A stretch of 64,000 nt of DNA from Streptomyces sp. ERV7 (lineage in GTDB: Bacteria; Actinomycetota; Actinomycetes; Streptomycetales; Streptomycetaceae): contig NZ_LYOY01000051.1 of the NCBI RefSeq assembly GCF_001653515.1, forward strand, positions 392,001 through 456,000, given 5' to 3'. Position 1 is the first letter of the stretch, and the number at the start of each line of letters is the position of its first letter. Positions 34,784 through 43,967 of this stretch are shown piece after piece. The position numbers and the translations under genes are program-made. The notes under the pieces are model-generated. The model saw only the letters and a list, made by a program, of their open reading frames with translations, had not been told where the DNA came from and did no database searches.

Positions 34784-36168
34784 GCGAGACCGGCGTGATC
34801 ATGGAGTTCCACCCCCAGCCGGCCGCCGGCACCGCGCGTCCCTGGGCGTTCCCCGCCCCCGGCCGCACCACCCTGCCCAACGGGCTGACGGTGCTGCGCT
34901 GCGACCGCCCCGGCCAGCAGGTCGTGGCCGTGGAGATCTTCCTCACCGCCCCGCTGGACGCCGAGCCGGCGGGCCTGGACGGCGTCGCCACGATCATGGC
35001 GCGCGCGTTCTCCGAGGGCACCGACAAGCGCTCCGCCGAGGAGTTCGCCGCCGACCTGGAGCGCTGCGGCGCCACCCTGGACGCGCACGCGGACCACCCG
35101 GGCGTCCGGGTCTCCCTGGAGGTGCCGGTCTCCCGGCTCCCCAAGGCGCTCGGTCTGCTCGCCGAGGCACTGCGCGCCCCCGCGTTCGCCGACGCGGAGG
35201 TCGACCGTCTGGTCCGCAACCGCCTCGACGAGATCCCGCACGAGCTGGCCAACCCGGCGCGCCGCGCCGCCCAGCAGCTCTCCAGGGAGCTCTTCCCGGC
35301 CACCGCGCGCATGTCGCGCCCGCGCCAGGGCACCGAGGAGACCGTCACCCGGATCGACGCGGCGGCCGTACGGGCCTTCTACGAGGCCTATGTCCGCCCG
35401 GCGGCGGCCACCGCCGTGGTCGTGGGCGACCTGGGCTCCACCGACCTCGACGCGGTCCTGGCGGACACCCTGGGCGCCTGGACCGGCACCCCGGCCGAGG
35501 AGCGCCCGATGCCCCCGGTCACCGCCGACGACACCGGCCGCGTGGTCATCGTGGACCGCCCCGGCGCCGTCCAGACGCAGCTCCTGATCGGCCGGATCGG
35601 CCCGGACCGCCACGACCGCGTCTGGCCCGCCCAGGTCCTCGGGACGTACTGCCTGGGCGGCACGCTCACCTCCCGCCTGGACCGCGTCCTGCGCGAGGAG
35701 AAGGGCTACACCTACGGAGTGCGTGCGTACGGCCAGGTGCTGCGCTCCGGCGCGGAGGGCACCGGCGCGGCCATGCTCGCCATCAGCGGCTCGGTGGACA
35801 CGCCCAACACCGGCCCGGCCCTCGACGACCTGTGGACGGTGCTGCGCAAGCTCGCGGCCGAGGGTCTGACGGACGCCGAGCGGGAGACCGCCGTGCAGAA
35901 CCTGGTGGGCGTGGCCCCGCTGAAGTACGAGACGGCCGCCGCCGTCGCCGGGACGCTGGCCGACCAGGTCGAGCAGCACCTCCCGGACGACTTCCAGGCG
36001 CAGTTGTACGCGCGCCTCGCCGACACCGGCACCGTGGAGGCCACCGCGGCGGTCGTCAGCGCCTTCCCGGTGGACCGTCTGGTGACCGTCCTGGTGGGGG
36101 ACGCGGCACAGATCGAGGAGCCCGTCAAGGCCCTCGGAATCGGTGAAGTCACCGTCGTGGCGGGCTGA
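34780..36168 (+). CDS. M16 family peptidase-like subunit without the zinc motif
   Basis: 462 residues with the M16 fold but no HxxEH; the place is taken by ATIMARAFSEG. It keeps the paired Arg/Tyr region in LREEKGYTYGVRAYG, which in the non-catalytic partner binds substrate. It therefore serves as the regulatory half of a heterodimer with the upstream gene, to which it is coupled by a 4-base GTGA overlap. Confidence 0.9.
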   Translation: MSETGVIMEFHPQPAAGTARPWAFPAPGRTTLPNGLTVLRCDRPGQQVVAVEIFLTAPLDAEPAGLDGVATIMARAFSEGTDKRSAEEFAADLERCGATLDAHADHPGVRVSLEVPVSRLPKALGLLAEALRAPAFADAEVDRLVRNRLDEIPHELANPARRAAQQLSRELFPATARMSRPRQGTEETVTRIDAAAVRAFYEAYVRPAAATAVVVGDLGSTDLDAVLADTLGAWTGTPAEERPMPPVTADDTGRVVIVDRPGAVQTQLLIGRIGPDRHDRVWPAQVLGTYCLGGTLTSRLDRVLREEKGYTYGVRAYGQVLRSGAEGTGAAMLAISGSVDTPNTGPALDDLWTVLRKLAAEGLTDAERETAVQNLVGVAPLKYETAAAVAGTLADQVEQHLPDDFQAQLYARLADTGTVEATAAVVSAFPVDRLVTVLVGDAAQIEEPVKALGIGEVTVVAG

Positions 36169-36203
36169 TTGGGCCGCCCGCCGGAGGCGGGCGGACGAGC
36201 CGG

Positions 36204-36243
36204 GTGAGGACCCCGGTGGCCGAGTGGCCGCCGGGGTCCTCAC
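36204..36243 (+). terminator. Terminator after the M16 pair
   Basis: GTGAGGACCCCGG (36204-36216) pairs perfectly over 13 bases with CCGGGGTCCTCAC (36231-36243); the loop itself can form a small GGCC hairpin. It begins 36 bases after the stop. Confidence 0.88.
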
Positions 36244-36389
36244 TTATGTCCCTTTTGTTGGGGAGGTTGCCTGTCTGTCATGTGGCGTGCGCTACAAAAA
36301 GACGTGTCTGTTTGGTGATTGAAAGATCAGCCGTCTAGCGTCGGTCGCGCTGTCCGTCACCACCCGTCGCAGCCGCGGCACCGGACAGC

Positions 36390-36545
36390 GATCGCCGAGT
36401 CCCCAACTGGCGCGAGCCAGGGGAGCCGGGGACCCACTCAGTCCCTGGGGTGAATCGGACGCCTCCGCCCGCGGAGGGGCCCGTAGGAGACCTTCCAGCT
36501 CCGAACCCGTCAGCTAACCCGGTAGGCGAGATGGAAGGAAAGGAC
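36390..36545 (+). promoter_or_regulatory. c-di-AMP riboswitch (ydaO-yuaA type)
   Basis: The leader holds the conserved ydaO blocks in order: GTCCCC paired with GGGGAC around 36400-36433, GGGGTGAATC near 36448, GTAGGAG near 36484, CGAACCCGTCAGCTAACCC (36503-36521) with GGTAGGCGAG, and CCTTCC closing with GGAAGG near 36535. In Streptomyces this riboswitch sits before cell-wall hydrolase genes and turns them off when c-di-AMP is high. The ligand assignment is from the known family. Confidence 0.9.
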
Positions 36546-36556
36546 ACCGCCACTCC

Positions 36557-37327
36557 ATGGCGTTCACCCGTGCCACCGGGAAGCACCGTCGTCCGAGCGC
36601 CGTTTCGCGCAAGGGCGCGAACATAGCGGGCATCGCCACTCTCGCCACCGCCGGAGTCGTGGGCACCCTCGCCTCCCCGGCCATCGCCGCGGAGAACGCG
36701 GCGCCCGCCGCCGCCTCGGTCGAGGACACCGGCATCACCCAGGCGATCGTGATCGGCGACTCCCTCGCCGACCGTATCGACGCCCAGGCCGCCGCTCAGA
36801 AGCACGCCGCCGACAAGGCCCGCGCCGCCGCCGAGGCGAAGCGCAAGGCCGAGGCGAAGGCCAAGGAGGAGCGCGCCGCCAAGGAGCGCGCCGCCCGTGA
36901 GGCCGAGCGCAAGCGCCTCAACTCCTTCGTCGCCCCGATCGACGGCAGCTACGTCTCCACCGGCTACAAGACCGGCGGCTCGATCTGGTCCTCCGGCAGC
37001 CACACCGGCATCGACTTCCACGCGGGTATGGGCACCTCGGTGCACGCCGTGGGCCTGGGCACCGTCGTCGAGGCGGGTTACGGCGGCGCCTACGGCAACA
37101 ACATCGTCATCCGCATGAACGACGGCACGTACACGCAGTACGGCCACCTGTCGTCCATCAACGTGTACGTCGGCCAGCGCGTCGAGCCGGGCCAGCAGAT
37201 CGGCCTCTCCGGCAACACCGGCAACACCACCGGCCCGCACCTCCACTTCGAGGCCCGTACCGGCGAGTCGTACGGCTCGGACATCGACCCGATCGCGTAT
37301 CTGCGCTCGCACGGCGTCAACGTCTGA
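36557..37327 (+). CDS. Secreted M23 family peptidoglycan endopeptidase
   Basis: A LytM-type zinc peptidase that cuts peptide cross-links in the wall. A long signal sequence (NIAGIATLATAGVVGTLASPAIA, cleavage near residue 45) is followed by an Ala/Lys/Glu-rich coiled-coil (about 75-122). The M23 domain has HTGIDFHAG (zinc His and Asp), YGHLSS and HLHFE, then DPIAYLRSHG. 256 residues. Controlled by the c-di-AMP riboswitch just upstream. The coiled-coil could place the enzyme at the wall or hold it inactive. Confidence 0.93.
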   Translation: MAFTRATGKHRRPSAVSRKGANIAGIATLATAGVVGTLASPAIAAENAAPAAASVEDTGITQAIVIGDSLADRIDAQAAAQKHAADKARAAAEAKRKAEAKAKEERAAKERAAREAERKRLNSFVAPIDGSYVSTGYKTGGSIWSSGSHTGIDFHAGMGTSVHAVGLGTVVEAGYGGAYGNNIVIRMNDGTYTQYGHLSSINVYVGQRVEPGQQIGLSGNTGNTTGPHLHFEARTGESYGSDIDPIAYLRSHGVNV

Positions 37328-37349
37328 CGCGGCCGTCCCCGCGTCCCAC

Positions 37350-37381
37350 CGAAGCCCCCGGCGTCCGCGCCGGGGGCTTCG
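37350..37381 (+). terminator. Terminator after the M23 gene
   Basis: CGAAGCCCCCGGCG (37350-37363) and CGCCGGGGGCTTCG (37368-37381) form a perfect 14-bp stem with a TCCG loop. Confidence 0.9.
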
Positions 37382-37531
37382 TCGTGCGCCGCCGGGCGCG
37401 CGGATCCGTCCGTGGCCAAAAGATATGCATTGCGTACCGCACGTCACGGGGAATTAACAGTCGCTGGAATAGCATCACCGAACAGGCGTCGATCGACCGC
37501 GTTTCGCGGGGATTAAGGCGGAGGTTCGGTC

Positions 37532-38209
37532 ATGCGCATTCCGGCGCAATCGGTATGCACGGCAATCCGCGACGACATCGTCGCGGGGCTCTTCGCGCGC
37601 GGCAGCCGGCTCACCGAGGAAGTGCTCGCCCGGCGGTACGGGGTGTCCCGCGTCCCGGTCCGCGAGGCGCTGCGCACGCTGGAGTCCGAGGGGTTCGTCA
37701 CCACCCGCCGGCACGCCGGGGCCTGTGTCGCCGAGCCGACCGAGCAGGAGGCCGCCGACCTGCTCGAACTGCGCACGATGCTGGAGCCGCTGGCCGCCGC
37801 CCGGGCCGCCGCCCGGTGCACCGAGGCCCATCTCAAGGTGCTGCGCGGCCTGGTCAGGCTCGGTCAGGACCGTATCCGGCGGGCCCAGGGCGAGGATCTG
37901 CGCGCGCTGGGCGGCTGGTTCCACGAGACGCTCGCCCAGGCCTCCGGCAGCCCCGGCCTCATCGCGCTGCTCACCCAGCTGCGGCACAAGATCGCCTGGA
38001 TGTACGTGGTGGAGCAGCCCGCGCTGCCCGCCGAGTGCTGGGCGGAGCACGGGGCGATCGTGGACGCGCTGGCGCGCGGCGACGCCGAGCGGGCCAGGTC
38101 GCTCGCCGCCCACCACGCCGAGCGCGCGTTTTCCGCCTATCGGCTGCGGCGTCCGGTGGACGTGAGGACTTCGCAACATGCCGTAAACACCGCGAGCGTC
38201 CGTGCTTAA
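37532..38209 (+). CDS. GntR-family regulator with FCD effector domain
   Basis: 225 residues. The winged helix has RDDIVAGLFARGSRLTEEVLARRYGVSRVPVREALRTLESEGFV. The helical FCD part has ADLLELRTMLEPLAAARAA, FHETLAQASGSPGL and HGAIVDALARGD; the usual Asp-x3-His of the first metal site appears as GWFHE, so metal binding may be partial. ATG at 37532 follows GGCGGAGG. The 150 bases before it are AT-rich for this genome. Regulon unknown. Confidence 0.85.
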   Translation: MRIPAQSVCTAIRDDIVAGLFARGSRLTEEVLARRYGVSRVPVREALRTLESEGFVTTRRHAGACVAEPTEQEAADLLELRTMLEPLAAARAAARCTEAHLKVLRGLVRLGQDRIRRAQGEDLRALGGWFHETLAQASGSPGLIALLTQLRHKIAWMYVVEQPALPAECWAEHGAIVDALARGDAERARSLAAHHAERAFSAYRLRRPVDVRTSQHAVNTASVRA

Positions 38210-38320
38210 CGGGGGCGCCGTATGCAAAGAGGTGATTCGGCGGGGCTGTTTCGTGCTGCCCGAAATCGCCGCGGAAATCAATGGCAGGGGTACGAGGGCC
38301 GGGTAACCCGAGTATCCGTG

Positions 38321-38364
38321 CAAAAGAAAGGAGCCGCGGACCCTGAATTCGGGTCCGCGGCTCC
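38321..38364 (-). terminator. ptsH: Intrinsic terminator of ptsH
   Basis: GGAGCCGCGGACCC (38330-38343) and GGGTCCGCGGCTCC (38351-38364) form a perfect 14-bp stem. Read on the minus strand the stem is followed by CTTTCTTTTG, a T-rich tract, so this is a true intrinsic terminator for ptsH, which ends at 38425. Confidence 0.88.
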
Positions 38365-38424
38365 GATCGCGAAGTGCGGTGACGCGGGCACCGTCCGGGC
38401 CGGGGTTCGGCCGGCCGGGTGCGG

Positions 38425-38706
38425 TCAGACGGTCTCGGGGAGCTCCTCAAGGCCCTCCGCGACGAGCTTCGCCAGACGCTCCAGGGCCGCCTCGGCGCCC
38501 TCCGCCTCGGAAGCCAGCACGATCTCCTCGCCGCCCTGCGCGCCCAGGCCGAGCACCGCGAGCATGGAGGCGGCGTTGACCGGGTTGCCGTCGGCCTTGG
38601 CGATCGTCACGGGGACGCCGGAGGCCGTGGCGGCGCGGACGAAGATGGAAGCGGGGCGGGCGTGCAGGCCCTCGGCCCAGCCGACATTGACGCGGCGCTC
38701 AGCCAT
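38425..38706 (-). CDS. ptsH: HPr phosphocarrier protein of the PTS
   Basis: HPr carries phosphate from enzyme I to sugar-specific enzymes II. GLHARPAS holds the active-site His15, and the regulatory Ser is Ser47 in NAASMLAVLGL. 93 residues, usual length. The ATG at 38706 follows GAAGGG. It stands alone, as in other Streptomyces where ptsI lies elsewhere. Confidence 0.95.
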   Translation of the reverse strand: MAERRVNVGWAEGLHARPASIFVRAATASGVPVTIAKADGNPVNAASMLAVLGLGAQGGEEIVLASEAEGAEAALERLAKLVAEGLEELPETV

Positions 38707-38845
38707 GGTGATGCCCTTCGAAATCTCTGGCGGTTGTCTAGACCAGTCTCTCATGTCCTGCGCTGTGCTCGACGCCGACGCCGGATCCGTTCTGACCCCT
38801 ACCTTGACCTGACCGCACCGGCCCCGCGACCCGTAGGCTGCCGGT

Positions 38846-41350
38846 ATGCAGGCTCCGCAGGAGAAGACGCAGGACCCCGCGTACCCGGCCCACTGGGAGG
38901 CCGACGTCGTGCTGCGCGACGGGGGGACGGCGCGGATCAGGCCCATCACGACGGACGACGCGGAGCGGCTCGTCTCGTTCTACGAGCAGGTCTCGGACGA
39001 GTCCAAGTACTACCGCTTCTTCGCGCCCTACCCCCGGCTGTCGGCGAAGGACGTGCACCGCTTCACCCATCACGACTACGTGGACCGCGTCGGGCTCGCG
39101 GCGACGGTGGGCGGCGAGTTCATCGCGACCGTCCGCTACGACCGGATCAACGCGCAGGGCAGGCCCGCCTCGGCGCCGGCCGACGAGGCCGAGGTGGCCT
39201 TCCTGGTCCAGGACGCCCACCAGGGCCGAGGGGTCGCCTCCGCGCTGCTCGAACACATCGCGGCGGTCGCGCGCGAGCGGGGGATCCGGCGGTTCGCGGC
39301 GGAGGTGCTGCCCGCCAACAACAAGATGATCAAGGTGTTCACGGACGCGGGCTATCAGCAGAAGCGTTCCTTCGAGGATGGCTCGGTCCATCTCACGCTC
39401 GATCTGGAGCCGACCGCCGAGTCGCTGGCCGTGCAGCGCGCCCGCGAGCAGCGCGCGGAGGCGCGCTCGGTGCAGCGGCTGCTCGCGCCCGGCTCGGTGG
39501 CGGTGATCGGCGCCGGCCGCGCTCCGGGCGGCGTCGGGCGCACGGTGCTGCGCAATCTGCTCGGGGCGGGCTTCACCGGACGCGTGTACGCGGTCAACCG
39601 GGCGTTCCCCGAAGGGGGTTCGCGGATCGACGGCGTCCGCGCCGTCCGCTCGCTCGGCGACCTCTCGGAACAGGTCGACCTCGCGGTCGTCGCGGTCCCG
39701 GCCGAGCGGGTGCCGGAGGCGGTCGCGGAGTGCGGCGAGCACGGGGTGCAGGGGCTGGTCGTCCTGTCCGCCGGGTACGCCGAGAGCGGCGCGGCCGGCC
39801 GTGAGCGCCAGCGCGAACTGCTGCGGCAGGTGCGGTCGTACGGGATGCGGCTGATCGGGCCCAACGCGTTCGGCGTGATCAACACCGCGCCCGGGACGCA
39901 TCTGAACGCCTCGCTCGCGCCCGAGCCGCCGCGGCGGGGGCGGATCGGTCTGTTCACCCAGTCGGGCGCGATCGGGATCGCACTCCTGGCGGGTCTGCAC
40001 CGGCGGGGCGCGGGCCTGTCGACGTTCATCTCGTCGGGCAACCGGGCGGACGTCTCGGGCAACGACATCCTTCAGTACTGGTACGAGGACGCGGACACGG
40101 ACGTGGTCCTGCTGTACCTCGAATCCATCGGCAACCCGCGCAAGTTCACCCGGCTCGCGCGGCGGACGGCGGCGGTGAAGCCGGTGGTCGCGGTGAAGGG
40201 CGCCCGGCACAGCGGCTCGACCCCGCCCGGCCACGCGGTTCCGGTGACCCGGGTCCCGGACGCGGCGGTCTCGGCGCTGCTGCGCCAGGCGGGCGTGATC
40301 CGGGTGGACACGGTGACCGAGCTGGTCGACGCGGGCGTCCTGCTCGCGGGCCAGCCGCTCCCGGCCGGGCCGCGCGTCGCCATCCTCGGCAACTCGGAGT
40401 CCCTCGGCCTCCTCACGTACGACGCCTGCCTCACGGAGGGCCTGCGCCCGCACCCGCCCGTGGACCTGACGACGGCGGCCACCCCCGAGGACTTCCGGGA
40501 CGCGCTGGCCCGCGCCCTGGCGGACGAGTTCTGCGACGCGGTGGTGGTCACGGCGATCCCCTGGGTGGGCGAGCCCGGCTACCCCGACGAGGCCCTGGCC
40601 ACCGCCCTTCAACAGGCCACGACAACGGCCCCCGCGAAGCCGGTGGCGGTAGTGCACGTAGAGCTGGGAGGCCTGGCAGAGGCCTTGGCAAGCGCGGCAA
40701 GCACGGCCCCCCGCACCCCACACCACCGCGCTCCGACGGCAGCCGCTACCAGCGCCCCGAACCAGCCCCCCACCGGGAACCAGACCGCACAGCCCGCGCC
40801 TGCCCCCGCCCCCCACCTCCGCCACCGCCCCGACCTCGGCGGCGTCCGCCTCGACCTCGCCGACGAGGAGCAACTGCGCCGCGCGTACGCCGAGTTGACG
40901 CACGCGCTGGGCAAGCCGGAGGAGCTGCAGCCGGTCGTCCAGGCGATGGCCCCGCGCGGGGTGGACACCGTGGTGCGCGCCGCCATCGACCCGGCCGTCG
41001 GCGCCGTGCTCTCCTTCGGCCTCGCCGGAGCCGCCTCCGAGCTGCTCGGCGACACCGGCCACCGGCTGGTCCCGGCCACCGACCGGGACGCCACCGAGCT
41101 GGTCCGGTCGATCCGGACCGCCCCCCTCCTCTTCGGCTGGCGCGGCTCCGCGCCGGTGGACACGGCGGCCCTGGAGGAGCTGCTGCTGAGGGTCTCGCGG
41201 CTGGTCGACGACCATCCGGAGGTCGTCGCCGTCTCCCTGGAACCGGTCGTCGTCGCCCAGCACGGCCTCTCCGTACTGGGTGCGAGCGTCCGCCTGGCAC
41301 CCCCGCCGCCCCGCTCCGACCTGGGCCCGAGGCGCCTGCCCAGCTACTGA
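38846..41350 (+). CDS. GNAT / NDP-forming acyl-CoA synthetase-like fusion (Pat-type), shortened ATP-grasp
   Basis: Pat-type enzymes acetylate lysines of acyl-CoA synthetases. The N-terminal GNAT domain (about 25-195) has FLVQDAHQGRGVASALLEH. A CoA-binding domain starts with LLAPGSVAVIGAGRAPGG; succinyl-CoA-ligase-like parts follow with GLFTQSGAIG, GNRADVSGNDIL and ILGNSESLG. At about residue 605 a Thr/Ala/Pro/Gln-rich stretch of about 55 residues leads directly into HLRHRPDLGGVRLDLADEEQ, the second part of the ATP-grasp domain. From memory of homologues, about 130-150 residues including the ATP-binding Lys region are missing. GNAT-first order is as described for S. lividans PatA. 834 residues. 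Confidence 0.85.
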   Translation: MQAPQEKTQDPAYPAHWEADVVLRDGGTARIRPITTDDAERLVSFYEQVSDESKYYRFFAPYPRLSAKDVHRFTHHDYVDRVGLAATVGGEFIATVRYDRINAQGRPASAPADEAEVAFLVQDAHQGRGVASALLEHIAAVARERGIRRFAAEVLPANNKMIKVFTDAGYQQKRSFEDGSVHLTLDLEPTAESLAVQRAREQRAEARSVQRLLAPGSVAVIGAGRAPGGVGRTVLRNLLGAGFTGRVYAVNRAFPEGGSRIDGVRAVRSLGDLSEQVDLAVVAVPAERVPEAVAECGEHGVQGLVVLSAGYAESGAAGRERQRELLRQVRSYGMRLIGPNAFGVINTAPGTHLNASLAPEPPRRGRIGLFTQSGAIGIALLAGLHRRGAGLSTFISSGNRADVSGNDILQYWYEDADTDVVLLYLESIGNPRKFTRLARRTAAVKPVVAVKGARHSGSTPPGHAVPVTRVPDAAVSALLRQAGVIRVDTVTELVDAGVLLAGQPLPAGPRVAILGNSESLGLLTYDACLTEGLRPHPPVDLTTAATPEDFRDALARALADEFCDAVVVTAIPWVGEPGYPDEALATALQQATTTAPAKPVAVVHVELGGLAEALASAASTAPRTPHHRAPTAAATSAPNQPPTGNQTAQPAPAPAPHLRHRPDLGGVRLDLADEEQLRRAYAELTHALGKPEELQPVVQAMAPRGVDTVVRAAIDPAVGAVLSFGLAGAASELLGDTGHRLVPATDRDATELVRSIRTAPLLFGWRGSAPVDTAALEELLLRVSRLVDDHPEVVAVSLEPVVVAQHGLSVLGASVRLAPPPPRSDLGPRRLPSY

Positions 41351-41386
41351 AACGATCGGGCCCCGGGGCCCCGTAGGATGGAGCTC

Positions 41387-41974
41387 ATGGCGAAGACCGG
41401 CACGATGACCCAGGGGCTGCGCGCGGCGATCGAGCGCAGCGGCTACTACCCGGCCCTTGTGGCCGAGGCGGTGGAGGCCGCCGTCGGTGGTGAGCCCATC
41501 GCGTCGTACCTGGTCCATCAGGAGACCACCTTCGACGCCAACGAGGTGCGCCGCCACGTGACGGTCCTGGTTCTGACGGGCAACCGTTTCATCGTCAGCC
41601 ACACCGACGAGCAGAACGCCGACACCAGCTCCCCGACGCCGTACGCCACGACCTCCACCGAGTCCGTGAAGCTCGACCGGATCTCGTCCGTGGTCGTCAG
41701 CCGTGTGGTCGCCAACCCCGAGTCGTACACCCCGGGCACCCTGCCCCGCGAGGTCGTCCTGACCATCGGCTGGGGCGCGGTCTCCCGTATCGACCTGGAG
41801 CCCGCCGCCTGCGGCGACCCCAACTGCGACGCCGACCACGGCTACACCGGCAACTCCACCGCCGACGACCTGAGCCTGCGCGTCAGCGAGGCCGGGGACG
41901 GGCCGGACACCGTGCGCCAGACCCTCGACTTCGCCCAGGCCCTCTCCGAAGCCACCGCGGCCACCGCCCGCTGA
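41387..41974 (+). CDS. DUF5998 family protein
   Basis: 195 residues, conserved in actinobacteria, function unknown. It begins GLRAAIERSGYYPALVAEAVE and has VRRHVTVLVLTGNRFIVSHTDEQ, DRISSVVVSRVV and CGDPNCDADHGYTGN, the last with two Cys and one His in a possible metal site. TAGGAT at 41374-41379 looks like a -10 and the ATG at 41387 lies where a leaderless start would be; an ATG at 41378 is also in frame. Its stop shares one base with the next ATG (TGATG). Confidence 0.8.
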   Translation: MAKTGTMTQGLRAAIERSGYYPALVAEAVEAAVGGEPIASYLVHQETTFDANEVRRHVTVLVLTGNRFIVSHTDEQNADTSSPTPYATTSTESVKLDRISSVVVSRVVANPESYTPGTLPREVVLTIGWGAVSRIDLEPAACGDPNCDADHGYTGNSTADDLSLRVSEAGDGPDTVRQTLDFAQALSEATAATAR

Positions 41975-43167
41975 TGGCCCAGCCCGCCTGGCAGGACCCG
42001 GAGCCCCTCGCCCTCGACACCGCCCCCCTGCCCGAGTACGGCAGCGGCTCGCTCGCCGATCTGCTGCCCACCCTCGCGGCCGGCATGGGCGTGCCCGGGG
42101 TGACCGCGGCCATCCCCGAGCTGACCCCGACCGACCGGAACTGCGTGTTCCTGATCGATGGGCTCGGCTGGGAGCAGATCAAGGCCCACCCCGACGAGGC
42201 GCCCTATCTGCACTCCCTGCTGGCCGGCTCGCGCGGCGGCACCGGACGGCCGATCACCGCCGGGTTCCCGGCCACCACCGCCACCTCGCTCGCCTCCGTC
42301 GGCACCGGCCTGCCGCCTGCCGCGCACGGTCTGCCCGGCTACACCGCGCGCAACCCGCAGACCGGTGAGCTGATGAACCAGCTCCGCTGGAAGCCCTGGA
42401 CCGACCCGCACGTCTGGCAGCCGTACCCCACGGTCTTCCAGCTGGCCGACGCGGCCGGGGTGCACACCGCCCAGGTGTCCTCGCCGACCTTCCAGCACAC
42501 CCCGCTCACCAAGGTCGCGCTCAGTGGCGGAACGTTTCACGGCCGGCTGACCGGCGAGGACCGCATGGACCTGGCCGCCGCCCAACTGGCCGCCGGGGAC
42601 CGCTCGCTCGTCTACACGTACTACAGCGAGGTCGACGGCAAGGGCCACCGCTTCGGTGTGGACTCGGACGCCTGGCGCGGCCAGCTGATGTACGTCGACC
42701 GGCTGGTCCAGCGGCTCGCCGAACAGCTGCCGCCGCGCTCCGCGCTCTATGTCACCGCCGACCACGGCATGATCGACATCCCCTTCGACGAAGAGTCCCG
42801 TATCGACTTCGACGAGGACTGGGAGCTGGGCGCCGGAGTGGCCCTGCTCGGCGGCGAGGGCCGGGCCCGCCATGTGTACGCCGTCCCCGGTGCCGAGTCC
42901 GACGTACTCACCGTCTGGCGCGAGGTGCTCGGCGAGCAGTTCTGGGTGGCGAGCCGCGACGAAGCCATAGCGGCGGGCTGGTTCGGACAGCCGGGCGCCT
43001 GCGACGAGCGGGTGTACGGGCGGATCGGCGACGTCGTCGCGGCCGCGCACGCCGATGTGGTGATCACCGCCTCGCGGAACGAGCCGCACGAGTCCGCGAT
43101 GGTCGGTATGCACGGCTCGATGACCCCCGTCGAGCAGCTCGTGCCGCTCCTCGAAGTACGCTCGTAA
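41974..43167 (+). CDS. Alkaline phosphatase superfamily phosphodiesterase/nucleotide pyrophosphatase
   Basis: 397 residues. Metal and catalytic motifs of the superfamily are visible: NCVFLIDGLGWEQ (metal Asp), GFPATTATSLASVGTG (Thr nucleophile), YYSEVDGKGHRFGVDS (Asp/His metal pair), VTADHGMID (Asp-His) and GMHGSMTP (His). This fits the type I phosphodiesterase/nucleotide pyrophosphatase group. No signal peptide, so probably cytoplasmic. Translationally coupled to DUF5998 and followed by tdk. Confidence 0.88.
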   Translation: MAQPAWQDPEPLALDTAPLPEYGSGSLADLLPTLAAGMGVPGVTAAIPELTPTDRNCVFLIDGLGWEQIKAHPDEAPYLHSLLAGSRGGTGRPITAGFPATTATSLASVGTGLPPAAHGLPGYTARNPQTGELMNQLRWKPWTDPHVWQPYPTVFQLADAAGVHTAQVSSPTFQHTPLTKVALSGGTFHGRLTGEDRMDLAAAQLAAGDRSLVYTYYSEVDGKGHRFGVDSDAWRGQLMYVDRLVQRLAEQLPPRSALYVTADHGMIDIPFDEESRIDFDEDWELGAGVALLGGEGRARHVYAVPGAESDVLTVWREVLGEQFWVASRDEAIAAGWFGQPGACDERVYGRIGDVVAAAHADVVITASRNEPHESAMVGMHGSMTPVEQLVPLLEVRS

Positions 43168-43240
43168 CCCTCTCTTCCGCACCTCCCCCTGTCTCCTGTA
43201 CGCGGACGCGTGCGCAGATCCGAAAGGCCGTCACCCTCCC

Positions 43241-43888
43241 ATGCCCGAGCTGGTGTTCTTCTCCGGAACGATGGACTGCGGAAAGAGCACCCTCGCTCTT
43301 CAGATCGAGCACAACCGCTCCGCGCGCGGCCTCCAGGGCATGATCTTCACGCGGGACGACCGCGCGGGCGAGGGCAAGCTGTCCTCCCGGCTCGGCCTGG
43401 TGACGGACGCCGTCGAGGCGGCCGAGGGCTTCGACTTCTACGCGTATCTGGTCGCCCACCTCTCCAAGGGCGGCCGCTGCGACTACGTGATCGCGGACGA
43501 GGCGCAGTTCCTCGCGCCCGGCCAGATCGACCAGCTCGCCCGGGTCGTCGACGACCTCGACCTGGACGTCTTCGCCTTCGGCATCACCACCGACTTCCGC
43601 TCCAAGCTCTTCCCCGGCTCCCAGCGCCTGGTCGAGCTGGCCGACCGCGTGGAGGTCCTCCAGGTCGAGGCGCTGTGCTGGTGCGGGGCCCGGGCCACGC
43701 ACAACGCGCGTACCCGGGGCGGCGAGATGGTCGTCGAGGGGGCGCAGGTCGTGGTGGGTGACGTGAACCAGTCCGAGGACGAGATCGGGTACGAGGTGCT
43801 GTGCCGGCGCCACCACCGCCGTCGTATGACGGCCGCGGCCGCGCGGGCGGCCGCGCTGTCGCCGGATGTGCTGCCCGTGGACGCGTAG
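43241..43888 (+). CDS. tdk: Thymidine kinase (type II)
   Basis: Salvages thymidine to dTMP. P-loop SGTMDCGKSTLAL (about 8-20), VIADEAQFL (catalytic Glu and Asp), FGITTDFRSKLFPGS (lasso/substrate region), and zinc ligands in LCWCGARATHNAR and EVLCRRHHRR. 215 residues, normal length. ATG at 43241 in the run after the phosphodiesterase gene. Confidence 0.95.
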   Translation: MPELVFFSGTMDCGKSTLALQIEHNRSARGLQGMIFTRDDRAGEGKLSSRLGLVTDAVEAAEGFDFYAYLVAHLSKGGRCDYVIADEAQFLAPGQIDQLARVVDDLDLDVFAFGITTDFRSKLFPGSQRLVELADRVEVLQVEALCWCGARATHNARTRGGEMVVEGAQVVVGDVNQSEDEIGYEVLCRRHHRRRMTAAAARAAALSPDVLPVDA

Positions 43889-43967
43889 CGCTCCGCGGGG
43901 TGCGGTTCCTCGGCCGCGGGCCGGTGGGGGCTGATCGCGCGGTTCCCCGCCCCTGAGGGCACGGGCA

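Noticed and set aside
38738..41839. A 1033-codon frame antisense to the GNAT/acyl-CoA synthetase gene
   Set aside because: Same artefact; Arg/Gly/His-rich with no motif and no ribosome site.
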